From positions 2,991,001-3,055,000 of the forward strand of contig CM042025.1 in the NCBI GenBank assembly GCA_023525975.1: a DNA stretch of 64,000 nucleotides, given 5' to 3'. Positions within the stretch are counted from its first letter, which is position 1, and every line of letters begins with the position of its first letter. Positions 22,218-33,577 of this stretch are shown here, in pieces. Source of the stretch: Smallanthus sonchifolius. Lineage: Eukaryota; Streptophyta; Magnoliopsida; Asterales; Asteraceae. Position numbers and translations under genes: made by a program. The notes beneath the pieces are model-generated. The model saw only the letters and a program-made list of their open reading frames with translations. It was not told where the DNA came from and did not search any database.

Positions 22218-23930
22218 TACATCCAAAGGCACATAATACTTGAAAAATATTATATTAAGCAGAATATTAGTGTCAATGGTATGCATATAGCCACGTTGCT
22301 GTATCCTGTATATGTTTATACACACACACACACAAGGATCATTTGTACACTTGATGCGATGCTGCATTTATGCTTGAGCACTAGATGAAAAATTACCTTG
22401 TAAAAGACGTTTCAGGAATTAAATGTACATCATATTATGCTTACACCAATAATACATGCCAGCATGCCACCTGTATATATATTTTTTCAAATCTATTGTC
22501 TAGCCTGTCCTTTCATTTGGAACTTATATATTGAGCAGTAAACTTAGGTAATTATTCTCTATGTCAAATGTTGATATGAGCATATAGATTGAGGTTTTAA
22601 CTCAACTTAGGTAATTATTGGTGCTTAGCTTGGGTCGGTCTATTGGAAAAAAAAAAATAATAATAATATTTTTATTTCCCTTTCAAGATTATAATTTATA
22701 TTTTGAATTCATTTCCCCTTTTCCTATTCATTTGAAGTCCTGAACATGAAAATATTTTTTCTTCCTTTTCCAAGATTTATATTAATATTTTGAATTCCTA
22801 TTCTTAACGAAAGTTTCAAGAACATGAAAATGTTGCTGGTAACTAGTAACGTTTCAGTACATACCTATTATTGGTCTGCATTTTTTAAATCAAGTTTTTA
22901 TTAAGCTTTAAAAGGTTACATATGGATGGATGCAACTTACAAGTGAGAAATATCCAGCACCTAACAGATCAGCACTTGTCTAGAAGAATCGGTGGCTCAT
23001 TGTGATTGGCCATGCATATTATTCTTGAAGCGAATATTATAAAGTTCTGATAACTTTACTGCCATTCTTAAATAGTAATCGTCATCCAGAATAATGAAAT
23101 AGAACCTTTTTATTCCCTAGAAATTCTATTGGATAGTGACTGCATAATTAAAGTTTTCATTGGTGGTTGTTGCTATTTCCTTGGTCAACATGTGCATACC
23201 CCAAGCTACCATACATTTCACAGAGTCCCATTATTTACTCTAAACTTTAGCTTGTTAACAAATCACTTACTTTTATAATATTTCTTAGATTTTTTTTGGC
23301 TTGATTGGCTCTTAGAGTCGTTTTATCTGATTGTTATTAATAGTTCAGAGGAGAATGCAGAAAGTGGAATGGAATAGGATAAATTCTTTTTCTTTTACAC
23401 GTCAGCAACAAAGCAACATCCAATCAGAATTCACAGGATGATTTTGAAAAGAGAAAGATCAATTGCAACCAGATTTGGCTGAAGCAGTTCATTTAAGAAG
23501 CCTAACTACTAAAATTGAGTCATTGACTCACTTCTATTAATATTGTTTTTGACTTAGGCACTTAGCTAAACTATAGTGCTGGCAGTGAGAAATTCCCTAG
23601 ATTGACTGAAGAGGATTTATAGATTATTTCCCTAAACTCTTCCTTGAGAAGTTTATATTTGTATACTTTATTAAAAAACATATCCCCAATTTTCCACCTC
23701 TCATCACCCGATACATATAATTATTATTATATGATGCAAGGAACAAGACCTCATATTACTTTATATTTTTCTATGATTATACGACTTGCATTGTGAGTAG
23801 AAAGAGATGCCATGTGTCTACTTGTTTATAGCATGAATTATTTTCATATAAATAATCAGGAGCATTATTCTTATTCAGACAAATATCCAAAAGGAACAAC
23901 TTCTTATTTATCATATTTTTTTCTTCCTCA
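22218..23930. other. Gene-free spacer upstream of the third glutaredoxin
   Basis: AT-rich DNA with a short (CA)n tract near 22319-22334. No gene or bounded element recognised. Confidence 0.45.
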
Positions 23931-23937
23931 CTATCCC

Positions 23938-23945
23938 TATATAAG
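23938..23945 (+). promoter_or_regulatory. TATA box of the third glutaredoxin gene
   Basis: TATATAAG about 70 nt upstream of the ATG at 24015. An ATG at 23951 lies too close to this box to be in the mRNA, which supports 24015 as the start. Confidence 0.6.
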
Positions 23946-24014
23946 AAGCAATGAAACCTCAAAGTCTACCACAACATCTTACATTTGATCTACTATTTTA
24001 GAAACTTATACTAC

Positions 24015-24314
24015 ATGGATAGAGTAAGAGATTTAGCATCTAAGAAAGCTGCAGTTATCTTCACCAAGAGTTCATGTTGCATGTGTCATAGTGTTAAAGC
24101 ACTATTCTATGAACTTGGTGCAAGTCCTGAAATTCATGAAGTTGATCATGATCGTGATATGGAGCGTGCCCTACAACGCCTAGGTTGTAATCCTGCGATC
24201 CCAGCAGTGTTTATAGGTGGTAAATATGTAGGCTCCGCTCGTGATGTCATTTCTCTTCATGTTGATGGATCACTGAAACAAAAGCTTATTGAAGCGAGAG
24301 CTATTTGGTTTTAG
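24015..24314 (+). CDS. CC-type glutaredoxin, 99 aa, CCMC site (GRXC11/C12-like)
   Basis: Intronless. The protein starts MDRVRDLASKKAAVIF, has CCMC at residues 21-24, an IPAVFIGG cis-Pro segment, and ends ARAIWF. Compared with the paired genes at 16.1 and 20.4 kb it has a different N-terminus, a DHDRDMERAL helix and a GSARDVISLHVDGSLK C-terminal region. This is the type I associate from memory with Arabidopsis GRXC11/GRXC12, so it is a separate subfamily and not a recent copy. The last residue is Phe rather than Leu in the AIWL-type TGA-binding tail. The start is chosen at 24015: upstream in-frame sequence has no ATG, and the TATA box at 23938 gives a leader of about 40 nt. An ATAAAA-type polyadenylation context follows the stop at about 24333. 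Confidence 0.96.
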   Translation: MDRVRDLASKKAAVIFTKSSCCMCHSVKALFYELGASPEIHEVDHDRDMERALQRLGCNPAIPAVFIGGKYVGSARDVISLHVDGSLKQKLIEARAIWF

Positions 24315-25435
24315 CTAGTAGTGTTATCAGAAAATAAAAGTTATAGTAATTAGTAAAGATACCTAACTAGCTTTAATCACAACATCATGTTAGAATAACA
24401 TGACTGTAAGTGTACTAAGAGCTGATGTTTTTTGCATGCTCTCTTGACTGTACATAACGGAGTCAAGCTTGCTAATTTTGACTTCGTGGTCTTCAAGATA
24501 CATACTTTATTGTAAATTATTGCTCCCTTTATGTTATTTTTGTTGTCATAGTGTACTTTCATGCAACATCAATATTGATTAATACGACTAACCAAACTTT
24601 TAATAAAAAACGTTCAAAATTCTGATGATCTGACATGTTTTGGCAGAGAAATGATCCCAACAACTCTGTCCTAACAGCCAGCAAAAAATGAAAAAAAAGG
24701 TGATTTTCATGTTTCTATACTTCATGATTAAAAATGATGTGTTGCTGCTGACCATTGACTTGGTTCTTTGACTTCTCATCAGCAAGTCTCCCCTAGTTTT
24801 TCTTATTCCACTGAGATCTTGGCATTATTGTAAATCATTTATCATGCCCCTTGACCATTGATTTGGGTAAGTGTAATAAGTTCATGTCTTATCAAGTCCC
24901 TGAACAATCAAAATTACATGTTTAGTCCTATGCTCTGTAAGTAGAGATATGAGGTTGTGAATTAATGGAATATAACTGAGCTGTCTGATTAAGTTTCATT
25001 TGGGAGGTTAGGATTATTATCTGGATTCAGATTAAGGTTAAAAAGAAATTATATTACAACCTCTAGTTTGACATAGGAAAAGACCCAAATGCTTGGAACA
25101 CACTCCTCAACGCAAAATCTTTCTTGAAACTACTAATGTTCGGAGTTCCTATTATAGGAAAAAAAATTATATTTTATATCAGAAATAAGTTTTAACTAGT
25201 AATATGTAATATTTGATCATTAGACATATTAATCTTATCATGGGGAACTGTAATTATTCTTTCGAGCATAAAATGAGCTTAGGCAATCTTCATGAGTTAA
25301 ATACACCCTGAGGCCTGACTGGGGAACTTAAATGCAAGCTTAACTATTTAAATCAAGGAAAATAAATTTAGTTTCTTGTGAATGTAACCTCAAAGTAAAT
25401 CATTGGTGTTGGTTCAACTTTGTTTTGAGCTTGTG
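24315..25435. other. Gene-free spacer
   Basis: AT-rich DNA downstream of the third glutaredoxin; probable 3' UTR to about 24350, then nothing recognisable. Confidence 0.45.
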
Positions 25436-25439
25436 CTAC

Positions 25440-25775
25440 AGGTGGCAAGATGAGCGGGTCAAGTGGGTTGAGAAATCCGTCAAAAGCTGGTATGGGTCAA
25501 AATAGGTAAATCTTAAGTTTGGTTGGGTTGGTTTGGGCCAACCAACAAACACTTTTTTATCCATTTATTAAAAATTTCCTATATGACAACAGGAGCTATA
25601 TTAATACAAATATAATCTAACTTTTAATTATAAAATGAGTAAGAGGTTTTTATGCATTTTAATACACTTCATATGACTCGTTTGACCCATTTCCCTTTTA
25701 GTAAAATCCTTTAGCTTAATCCACCGACCCGTTAGAGATGCACACAACCCAGATCAACTTATTTGTAAGTAAATG
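25440..25775 (+). repeat. Dispersed GGGTCAAAACGGGT repeat copy
   Basis: Head GGTGGCAAGATGAGCGGGTC, then ACACTTTTTTATCC, CGTTTGACCCATTTCCCTTTT, CCGTTAGAGAT and GTAAGTAAATGG, in the family order. Confidence 0.7.
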
Positions 25776-26027
25776 GATTGTAATTGCCTCATCTAACTAC
25801 TACAATATTCCAGGATGCCTATGTGTCTTACATCTAAATATTGTTGTCCTCATCTATAAATTCAAATTAAATATGTTAATAATCATCAAATCGGACATCA
25901 ACAGTCAAATTCAAGGCCTCACCATGAGTCATTAACAGTACTTTGTATATATATGCGCTTTCTGGGGAGAGATGCGCATCTGAATGGTAAAAGCTGCTAA
26001 AAGTGGTTAGTATCTATCTGCTTTAGA

Positions 26028-26375
26028 GGTGGCAAGGTGTGCGGGTTGGGTAATAGCTTTACAAGTTTGGGTTGAAATGGGTCAGATTTTAAGTATATGT
26101 GGAATTGGGCTGTGTCAACTGAAAACACTTTTTTTGCCCAAAATTTTGACGTCGCCAATAATAATTAATGCATTAAAAATGACTACTATATTAATCTTAG
26201 TTCTCGCATTAAGCGATTTATGAGATATTTCGCATTCAAAAACACTTTGGGTGACTTCCTATTTGTTTGACCCCTTCCCTTTATAGCTAATTTTATTGTA
26301 TAACCCATTTAGGACTAGAAATAACCCAAATCAACCCAATCATAAGTGGGTGGGTCAAAATTGATACCAAATCAT
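26028..26375 (+). repeat. Dispersed GGGTCAAAACGGGT repeat copy
   Basis: Head AGAGGTGGCAAGGTGTGCGGG, middle AAACACTTTTTTTGCCC and GGGTGACTTCC, tail AATCAACCCAATCATAAGTGGG. Confidence 0.7.
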
Positions 26376-26393
26376 AATTGCTTGTAAGATCAA

Positions 26394-27092
26394 GTGGTAT
26401 ACTCCCAGTGAGGGCATCCGTGAGCCTCACTCACGGCGTGAATGGGTAGCGCACACCGCCCCCTTGATGGCGTGAAGGGGGGGTGTGAGGGTTCCACGTG
26501 AAGATCTTCACGGGTGGAGGTGTTTGATTCAAGCCGTTCAACGGCTAAAAAGTTAATGATATTACCGTTGAACGGTAATTTAAAAAAAATCCATTTTACC
26601 CGCTATAAATAACCATTTAACTCATTTTATAAAACACACTAAAAAACTCTCATCTTCTCACTATCAATTTTATAAAAAATCCCATCTTCTCTCTATAAAA
26701 AATCTCATTATCCAAGTCATGAATCCTAACGATCCTTTCTCAAGAGGAAACAAAACGAGATCAAGGCAAAATATGGAATCGAGTAGTGTTATTTATATTA
26801 TTTGAATGTTTATGTAACTTTTTTTTTGTTATTTGAATTTTTATTTATGTCCTTTTTTATTATAATTTTTATTTATCTCCTTTTTTATTATAATTTTTAT
26901 TTATGTTTTTTTAATAAATTTATTAGTTAAATGAATATTAAATTAAAATGCATTTAATGCTCACACCACACTCACTCACTTGGGTATTTCCCTTGCCAAG
27001 TGAACGTGGTGTGAGAATTGAAGAAAATGACGTGGCGCCATGTGGCAACCACTTTTCCCCTCACTAACCTCTCGCTCACTTGGGTATACCAC
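26394..27092. mobile_element. Inverted-repeat MITE-like element, about 700 bp
   Basis: Left end GTGGTATACTCCCAGTGAG and right end CTCACTTGGGTATACCAC are inverted repeats with small differences. Subterminal GTGAGGGTTCC.../...CGTGGTGTGAG tracts also mirror each other. A 28-codon frame at 26720 (MNPNDPFSRGN...) is probably a remnant of a parent-element protein, but too short to identify. No clear target duplication. Confidence 0.55.
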
Positions 27093-27271
27093 GTGTTCTA
27101 AGATATAGTTTAATGGTGGTTTTAAGGTTTACTGAGGTCTTAATATTACTTGTATTTTAGTTTTCTAAATTAGCCTAGCTTTGTGTAAATTAGCCTACCT
27201 TGCATGGAAACACAAGAACCATATTCCCAGATCAGATTTAACTCGTGTACACATGGGTTTAAAGCTAGTTT

Positions 27272-27329
27272 AGAGAGAGAGAGAGAGAGGGTAGGCGTAG
27301 GGGTAGGGGTAGGGGTAGGGGTAGGGGTA
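27272..27329. repeat. (GA)n then (GGGGTA)n microsatellite
   Basis: A GA run is followed by about six GGGGTA hexamers. The period is 6 and not the 7 of the plant telomere unit. The G-rich strand could form a G-quadruplex. Confidence 0.9.
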
Positions 27330-27544
27330 ATCATCTTTTGGCTGATAAGTATTACCAATTAAACTTGGAGACGGCATTGAATTTTAAGAAGTGCAAGAAT
27401 TTTCTCTGAGATTGCTCAACTGTTTGTCTTTTACAACTTAACCCTCCAAACCCCAGATAATGTCTCAACTATCATAACAATAAAGCTTCCATGAGAGAGG
27501 CAAAAGGGTGATCTAGAAACTTCCCTGACATATGTTCCTGATTG

Positions 27545-27905
27545 GAAATTTTAACCAATTTACTTATGAATGAGTCGATTTGGGGTGTTTTATTTCAGCA
27601 AGTCAAATGGGCCTATAACAAATGTTAGCTAAAAGGAAAAAGTCAAACTGGTTGAAAATATCCTGAAGTCATTTTTAGTGCATATAACCTCCTAAATGGT
27701 TTTATTTAAAGATTTAGATTATTGTTATACCAATATTGTTTTTGTAATTAATTAATGTGTTAATTACTTATACAATGTTTTAAAAGATGGTCAAAAACCT
27801 TGTTTGCAAATCAACCTAGCCAGATCTGTCATGTTTGAACCTTACTAAAACATGACATGTTTCAACCTGAACCCATTTTGACCTGTCACTAAATCTGCGT
27901 ACCAT
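27545..27905 (-). repeat. Dispersed GGGTCAAAACGGGT repeat copy, reverse
   Basis: Starts with the family tail in reverse (TTTACTTATGAATGAGTCGATTTGGG) and ends near CATTTTGACCTGTCAC. Confidence 0.6.
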
Positions 27906-28317
27906 GCCCCTGATATTGTTTGTATTTAGATCAACTATGAAACTATAATTCATGGAAATTTTTATGTTTTCACAATGCATTTTTTCGACTTCATTGAATT
28001 TTACTTGATATAAATGGGGGCAAAATATATGAAAAAACTCTCACGCTTACAAGATTCACAAGTGTTACAGAATGTATGCAAGTTGGTGGGTATGTTATCA
28101 AGAATCATAGCCCGCCGAAAGCAATCTCATTTTAAATCTTTCGGCCCTGAGAATATAGTTATAAGATGATAGAAGGAATCTCTTAGAAATAAAACCAACC
28201 ACCCTTGGAAGTTGGAATCTTTAAGTTTATTTAGTGGACTTCTATGGCTATTTATTAGGATCCATAGAATGTGCAGGAATCAAACTCATGGTCTTTAGCT
28301 TGCATACGTCGAGGTTA

Positions 28318-28912
28318 TGTTTGGTTCGGTAACGGAGTCAACTCAGGTTCGGTGGTTTTTTATTCGGATCGGTCAGGTTGACCCCAACAACTTTTTCTCC
28401 AAAATTATTAAATTACTTTTGTATATAATTAGTGTTTCAAGTATGATCATGAAAATTATGCTCTCCTGTATAATCTATTTTTTGAATAAAATGATTTAGG
28501 AGGTTTTATACATCAAAAGTAAATTTGGGTGATTTTCTACCTGTTGGAGATGAAACATCACCCTAATTTTCATAGTTAAATGGGTCAAAATTTTCACCAT
28601 TTCTCTCAATGAAAAGTGGTAATTTTGGTACAGGCATTCAAGTTGAACACTTTTTGTCCAAAATCATCATTTTTTATGAATAACTAGTGTGTCGAAATTC
28701 TTCAATAAAAAAATTATTATTGATTAAAATGATTTATGAGGTGTAATTTTTTTATCAATAACTATATACTTGGGGTGACTTTCTACCTCTTTGACCCGTT
28801 CCCTTTATTTTTATTTTTTTATTATTTTTTTGTTTTGCCTTTTTCACCCTTTAAACTTAACGTGAATTGACGTCATTCATAAGTAATTGGGTCAATTTCT
28901 ACCTCCTATTAT
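28318..28912 (+). repeat. Two adjacent dispersed-repeat copies
   Basis: One degraded copy (28318-28640: CAACTTTTTCTCC, GGGTGATTTTCTACC, AAATGGGTCAAAA) is followed by a second (28615-28912: ACACTTTTTGTCC, CTAGTGTGTCGAAAT, GGGTGACTTTCTACCTCTTTGACCCGTTCCCTTT, ATAAGTAATTGGGTC in family order). Heads are eroded. Confidence 0.55.
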
Positions 28913-29101
28913 AATGTGTTTAAGACGGAGGTTTATGCAAATACAATTAAGAATGTAAATTGTACTTGTTCCTTGGTGTGTGGAAAGGAAAAAAAGTATC
29001 CATCGTTAAAAGTACCTTTAGTAGTTTTCAAGCATCTAAATAAAGCATCTCGTTTGAATGTTCTTGTTTCAAGAAACGAGTTGAAACGTTGCCTGCTATT
29101 T

Positions 29102-29111
29102 TATATAAATA
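29102..29111 (+). promoter_or_regulatory. TATA box of the fourth glutaredoxin gene
   Basis: TATATAAATA about 130 nt upstream of the ATG at 29241. Confidence 0.6.
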
Positions 29112-29240
29112 GAAGTAGCCCGAGAAACCTATTGTAAACCAAATATCATATCTCCCTCCTCAACCCCTCTCCTAAACTCTTCTTTGAATTTGATCCAGTC
29201 AGTTGGTGACACGTGGCATTGTTTAAGGTAGTTTCATAAG

Positions 29241-29549
29241 ATGGACAAGATACAAGCATTGACATCAGAGAACGGAATTGTCGTTTTTAGCAAGAGCACA
29301 TGTTGCTTATGCTATGCTGTGACCATTCTGTTCCAAGAACTAGGGGTTGAGCCGCTGGTTCACGAGCTGGACCATGATCCAGACGGCTGGGAGATTGAGA
29401 AGGCCCTTGTGAACCAGGGCTGCAACTCTCCCCCTGTGCCAGCTGTGTTCATAGGGGGTAACCTTGTGGGGTCCACCAACGAGGTGATGTCACTTCACCT
29501 CCGTGGTGCTCTCATCCCACTCCTCAGGCCATACCAGACACTGGCTTAG
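29241..29549 (+). CDS. CC-type glutaredoxin, 102 aa, CCLC site, no AIWL tail
   Basis: Intronless. Starts MDKIQALTSENGIVVF, active site CCLC at residues 21-24 (SKSTCCLCYA), cis-Pro segment PPVPAVFIGG, then NLVGSTNEVMSLHLRG. It ends LRPYQTLA, so it lacks the AIWL/ALWL tail that lets many ROXY proteins bind TGA factors. From memory, a subgroup of Arabidopsis CC-type proteins also has a PYQ-type ending, so this is probably a natural subfamily trait and not a truncation: the stop comes at normal family length. It belongs to a third subfamily within this cluster. It has a visibly higher GC content than its three neighbours, especially in the second half (for example GCCCTTGTGAACCAGGGC). Confidence 0.96.
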   Translation: MDKIQALTSENGIVVFSKSTCCLCYAVTILFQELGVEPLVHELDHDPDGWEIEKALVNQGCNSPPVPAVFIGGNLVGSTNEVMSLHLRGALIPLLRPYQTLA

Positions 29550-30060
29550 AATGTCTACTCACAATTTGAAGAAATAAGTTCAGCTCAAGACCAGTACTAG
29601 TTTGCTTAGGTTTTATTAGTGGAAGTTAATTAGATTAAATATAGGATAATATCATTAGTTGCTTTTAGGTTATGACTTTAACTGCTTTAATCTGCTTTCA
29701 CAAGTGTTTGATGACGACATGTGTATCCTTCATATGAATCTGATTCTTATTTATAATTATATTATCTTTCTATTTACATAACAAAAGAAAGTTAAATACC
29801 ATAATATTATGTGTGATTTCACAAGTCTTTTCATCTGTTCACACGTGAGCAACCTCGACCATCTATGTGTGTGTGTGTGAGTGTGTGTACCAAATAGAAC
29901 TTGTACTTGAAAGAAAAAGGAAAATGGCATATTTGATTTGAAGATGAGAAGGGTAGGTAATATTAGGGTGCTGGTTTGGTATTTGATCTGGTTTTCTATG
30001 TGCGCCAGAACCTACATGGAACTGGAAACCACATGCAAACCCTAAAAAGGTTCTTTTTAC
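29550..30060. other. Gene-free spacer
   Basis: Probable 3' UTR of the fourth glutaredoxin, then AT-rich DNA with a (TG)n tract near 29865-29888. Confidence 0.45.
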
Positions 30061-30388
30061 AGGGGTGACAATCGTGTCGGGTTGACGGATTGCATTGATG
30101 AACCCGCAGACGGACCCGTGCATATATTTGTTTCAAAGTCATCAACTCTAACTAGACATGCTTACAATCGTGTAACCAGAACACGACCCGTGTAACCCGT
30201 TTATCCATACGGGTTGTTAATGGGTTGTGATCATGTTTACGTTGTAAGCGGGTTGGCAGTTTAACTTTATAAAATATATTTTTTTATTCTGATTTTAAAT
30301 GGGTTGACAGGTCGATACGGGTCAACCTGAACATGACCTATTTATTAAACAAGTTATTTTCATATCGTGTCATGAGTTGTCATCCCTA
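30061..30388. mobile_element. hAT-type MITE of the GTGTCGGGTT family
   Basis: Left end AGGGGTGACAATCGTGTCGGG and right end GAGTTGTCATCCCTA are inverted, with GGGTTGTTAATGGGTTGT/ACGACCCGTGTAACCCG motifs inside. Same family as the element at 32838-33563. The target duplication is not clear. Confidence 0.65.
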
Positions 30389-31034
30389 GTTTTTTAGTGT
30401 AAAAAGATAATCAAGTTTTATATAAGCTACTCTCAAACTGATTACCAATCAGGCAATCCGACACTCAAAATAATTATCTGTGATTTGAAAGTGCAATACC
30501 GAATATATCGAACCTCTCAGATTGCTACTTGTGTTTGAAAAAGGTTTTATAAAAGATATATTCTCAACTTTTACATAAAGAAAGGAATTCAATGCCTCAA
30601 GCTTTCATTTTCATTCACCCTTTTCTTTTTCAAAAAGTTCCCACAAAGATTGCCTTGGAATGTCAACCTGCTACTTAGCTTCTTCATCAAACTTGCCTCT
30701 TTACTGCTCTGCATATTCCCCTTTCATATAGAGCTTCATGCATGCAAAACGAATCCATGTGTTTGTCTGCCTGATCGTCAATAGGGGTGGGCTAACACAG
30801 GTTGGGTAAAAACAATACCATTAAATCTAGCTATAAATCGGATTAGAATTTTTATATGTTTTTAGAATTATTTACCAAAAAATTAGCTATAAATAAGCTT
30901 TATATATGTTTTAATCTATAAAATATATATATGTACAACATCTTGATACACACATGTAAAATTTTTGTTAAAACTATCATTTTGATGATGAAACTTGTAG
31001 TTTTATTAAAGAATAAGTGATAAATGAAAAAAAA

Positions 31035-31166
31035 ATTAAGTCTTGGTTAATTTTGTTAAAACTATAATTTTGTGGATGAAACTTGTAATTTTATTAAAAA
31101 ATTAAGTCTTGGTTAATTTTGTTAAAACTATAATTTTGTGGATGAAACTTGTAATTTTATTAAAAA
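31035..31166 (+). repeat. 66-bp tandem duplication, two near-identical copies
   Basis: Copies at 31035-31100 and 31101-31166 both run from ATTAAGTCTTGG to TTTTATTAAAAA. A third, diverged half-copy precedes them (about 30966-31034). Confidence 0.9.
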
Positions 31167-31806
31167 ATAAGTGATGAATGAAAAAAAAATCTTTGGGCCG
31201 ACTAGCCCCGACTAGGACCGATTTCCGATTAACTGTCCGACTAGCCAAACTTACAAAGGAATCCCACGATTTCCTATTAATCCACCGATTAATTCTGATT
31301 TTTACAACACTGATTTGACCTTTTCGTTTTTAATCAAAATTGACAGATTCGTAAGCGAATGAATTGAAATTGGCACATTGAGGCACAACCAGAGGAGATA
31401 CGACCCTCGAAGTTATATTCTTGTTGTTGCATGGTCTTGATACACTCAAATGCCAATTTTATGCTCTTTCCAAAAAGTAACAAACCAAGTTGATAGAAAG
31501 GTAGATACTCAAAGATTGCAGCTTGATTCTTTCGGTTATCCCGGGGAATCCAAGAATGGTGGACATAGATCTTTTCGGGAATCAGTTCCCATCAATCATG
31601 AAAGTGGCTATTTGGGCGGTTAATTGCCTTAAGAATTTATGAATTTGTCGCATGCCACGTCTTGCCATTTATTTTGGATCATGCTGAGCAGAATACTTGG
31701 ATGAAAATGGCTAGTTTGCATTAACGTTAAAATGTAGACGGAGTTAGTCAGTTGGATGAAAATGGCTAGATTTTGAAAAGTCAAGGACGAAAATGACACT
31801 TTACTC
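31167..31806. other. Gene-free stretch
   Basis: No gene recognised. A short internal repeat, GGATGAAAATGGCTAG, occurs at about 31699 and 31754. Confidence 0.4.
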
Positions 31807-32176
31807 TTAAATTTATAAGAGAGGGTCTTCAAACATCTTGCAAACTGCACTTTGAAAGTGAGAACAATATGAAAGCAGGCTTGTATTAGTTAGTTATAAT
31901 AAAAACGAAAAGGATTACTTTGATTTTCTCTATTCACTATGAAACATAAAGAATAACCACTTGAAACAAATACCAAAAATGAAATCGATCAAAACCCAAC
32001 AAAACAATCGAGTGATAATTATGTTCATGGAAAAACAATTGTAAAAGGTAAAGCAAAGGATCGTTCCATAATTTGTGATTTGATTGCATTGCCAAAGATA
32101 GCAAAAGGTTGCACTAAATAGGCTTAAGTAGGTTATTTATAAATGTATAAGGTTATAATGTTAAAATGTATTAGAA
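31807..32176. repeat. Local segmental duplication, copy 1
   Basis: Shares a long colinear stretch with 34400-34806: GGTCTTCAAACATCTTGCAA, GCTTGTATTAGT, CTATTCACTAT, GAAATCGATCAAAACCCAAC, GATAATTATGTTCATGG, GTAAAAGGTAAAGCAAAGGA, TTAAAATGTATTAGAA. Homology stops exactly where the Helitron terminus begins at 32177. Confidence 0.85.
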
Positions 32177-32384
32177 CTAGTAGACGTACCCTCGCGTTGC
32201 GGTGGTGGCGCCGATTATATTCAAAACTTAATATAAAAAAATGAAACCGTTAAAAAAATTCACGTCAAAACGTTGATACAAATAAGTTGTAAGAGTAAAA
32301 AAATTCAGAATTTTATAAAACATCATATTTTAATAGTTGTAAGAGTAAAAAAATGAAATATCGAAGCAGCTTTGACGGGTGCAC
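32177..32384 (-). mobile_element. Minus-strand Helitron 3' end (truncated element)
   Basis: Reverse-complemented, the edge reads CCGCAACGCGAGGGTACGTCTACTAG followed by T, a Helitron-type CTAG/T end with a GC-rich subterminal region. The uninterrupted paralogous site at 34800-34812 reads TTAGAATTGGGC. The break therefore falls between A and T, the expected Helitron target. The 5' end is not visible; the element abuts an unrelated MITE fragment near 32385. Confidence 0.7.
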
Positions 32385-32685
32385 TTACTAGTCGGACCGG
32401 GGAACCGGATTTCCATTTTTTTTTTTTCTTAAAAAAATCATTTATCTAGTTAATTTAGTATTTTAAGTTTCATGTTTTATTTATTGAAGTGTTAACTTGT
32501 CATAACTGTAAATTCACATCAAAACATAATAAATTTTTATATTTTGTATATGTGTTGTATTAATTTTTATATTATTTATAATGTCATCCGGTTCTTAGGT
32601 CCGGTTCGACCGCCAAACCGACCCGACTATTGGACCGGTAATACGACAAATTCAGTGTGAGGTCTAGTTCTAAAAACATTGTTTA
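32385..32685. mobile_element. Truncated MITE of the GGTCCGGTTCGACCGG family
   Basis: CCGGATTTCCATTTTTT..., the CATCAAAACATAATAAATTTTTATATTTTGTA core and CATCCGGTTCTTAGGTCCGGTTCGACC match the element at 35641-35991 in order. The left terminus is missing, cut at the Helitron-like junction. Confidence 0.55.
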
Positions 32686-32837
32686 TCTTAATGTCCATCT
32701 CTTCACCTTTCATCTCCTATGTGCTCAAAATCATCTTTAACATAGTTTGATTCTTCACGATGAACAAAAAGAAATAAAAATAAAAAATAAAAATGTATCT
32801 ATAGCCAAAAGAACCCAACTACAAACTCAATTTCATG

Positions 32838-33563
32838 TAGGGGTGTCGATCGTGTCGGGTTAGCGGGTTGACGGGTTAAGTTATGCAATCTTACACGACC
32901 CATATTCTTATTTGTGTCAAAACTTTCAACCATAACCTGGACACACATAAAATCGTGTAACCCGAACCTGACCCGTTTAACCCTTTTTTTCAACAAGTCA
33001 ACCTGGTTATAACTTATAAAAACGATTACAAGTTAAACATTTAACCCATGTTTTTTAACACCAATATGTTTAAAAGCAACCATACAAAATAAGTAACAAC
33101 GTACTAGGGAAGAAGATGAATAATCAAACATGAGTGCTTGAGTAATCGAAGATGAGAGTCAGAGAAAAGTAATCGAAGATGAGAGAAAGTGAAAAACCAT
33201 TTGAAGATTTAAAGATGAGAGAAAGAATCGTGAAGATTTCAAGTGTCTTGTGTCTGATGAAATTGTGCTGATGGAATTTTATAAGACTAAAAATCTTGAG
33301 GAAATTAAATACTTAATTATTTATTACTTCTTTTGCACATTAAAAGACCTAAAAATAATTTTTTTTAAGTATTTATTTTTAAAACGGGTTAGCGGGTCAA
33401 CCCGTTTATTAAACGGGTCAACCCGAACCCGACATGTTTTCTAAATGGGTCAACCCGAACATGACCTGTTTTTTAAACGGGTCGTATTGTCCAACCCAAA
33501 ACCCGTTTTTTTCGTGTTGGGTTCAAGTCGGGTTCGAGTTCGTGTCAGGAATTGACACCCCTA
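32838..33563. mobile_element. hAT MITE, 726 bp, 8-bp target duplication with one mismatch
   Basis: Termini TAGGGGTGTCGATCGTGTCGGG and GGAATTGACACCCCTA are inverted repeats. Flanks ATTTCATG (32830-32837) and ATTTCGTG (33564-33571) fit an 8-bp hAT target duplication with one change. The interior has AACGGGTCAACCCG-type motifs in both orientations. Confidence 0.8.
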
Positions 33564-33577
33564 ATTTCGTGTACGGA

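Noticed and set aside
23985..24014. N-terminal extension of the third glutaredoxin
   Set aside because: No in-frame ATG upstream. Starting at 24015 gives the normal family N-terminus (MDRVRDL) and places CCMC at 21-24, as in the three neighbours.
27289..27329. Interstitial telomere repeat
   Set aside because: The unit is GGGGTA (6 bp), not TTTAGGG (7 bp); treated as a microsatellite.
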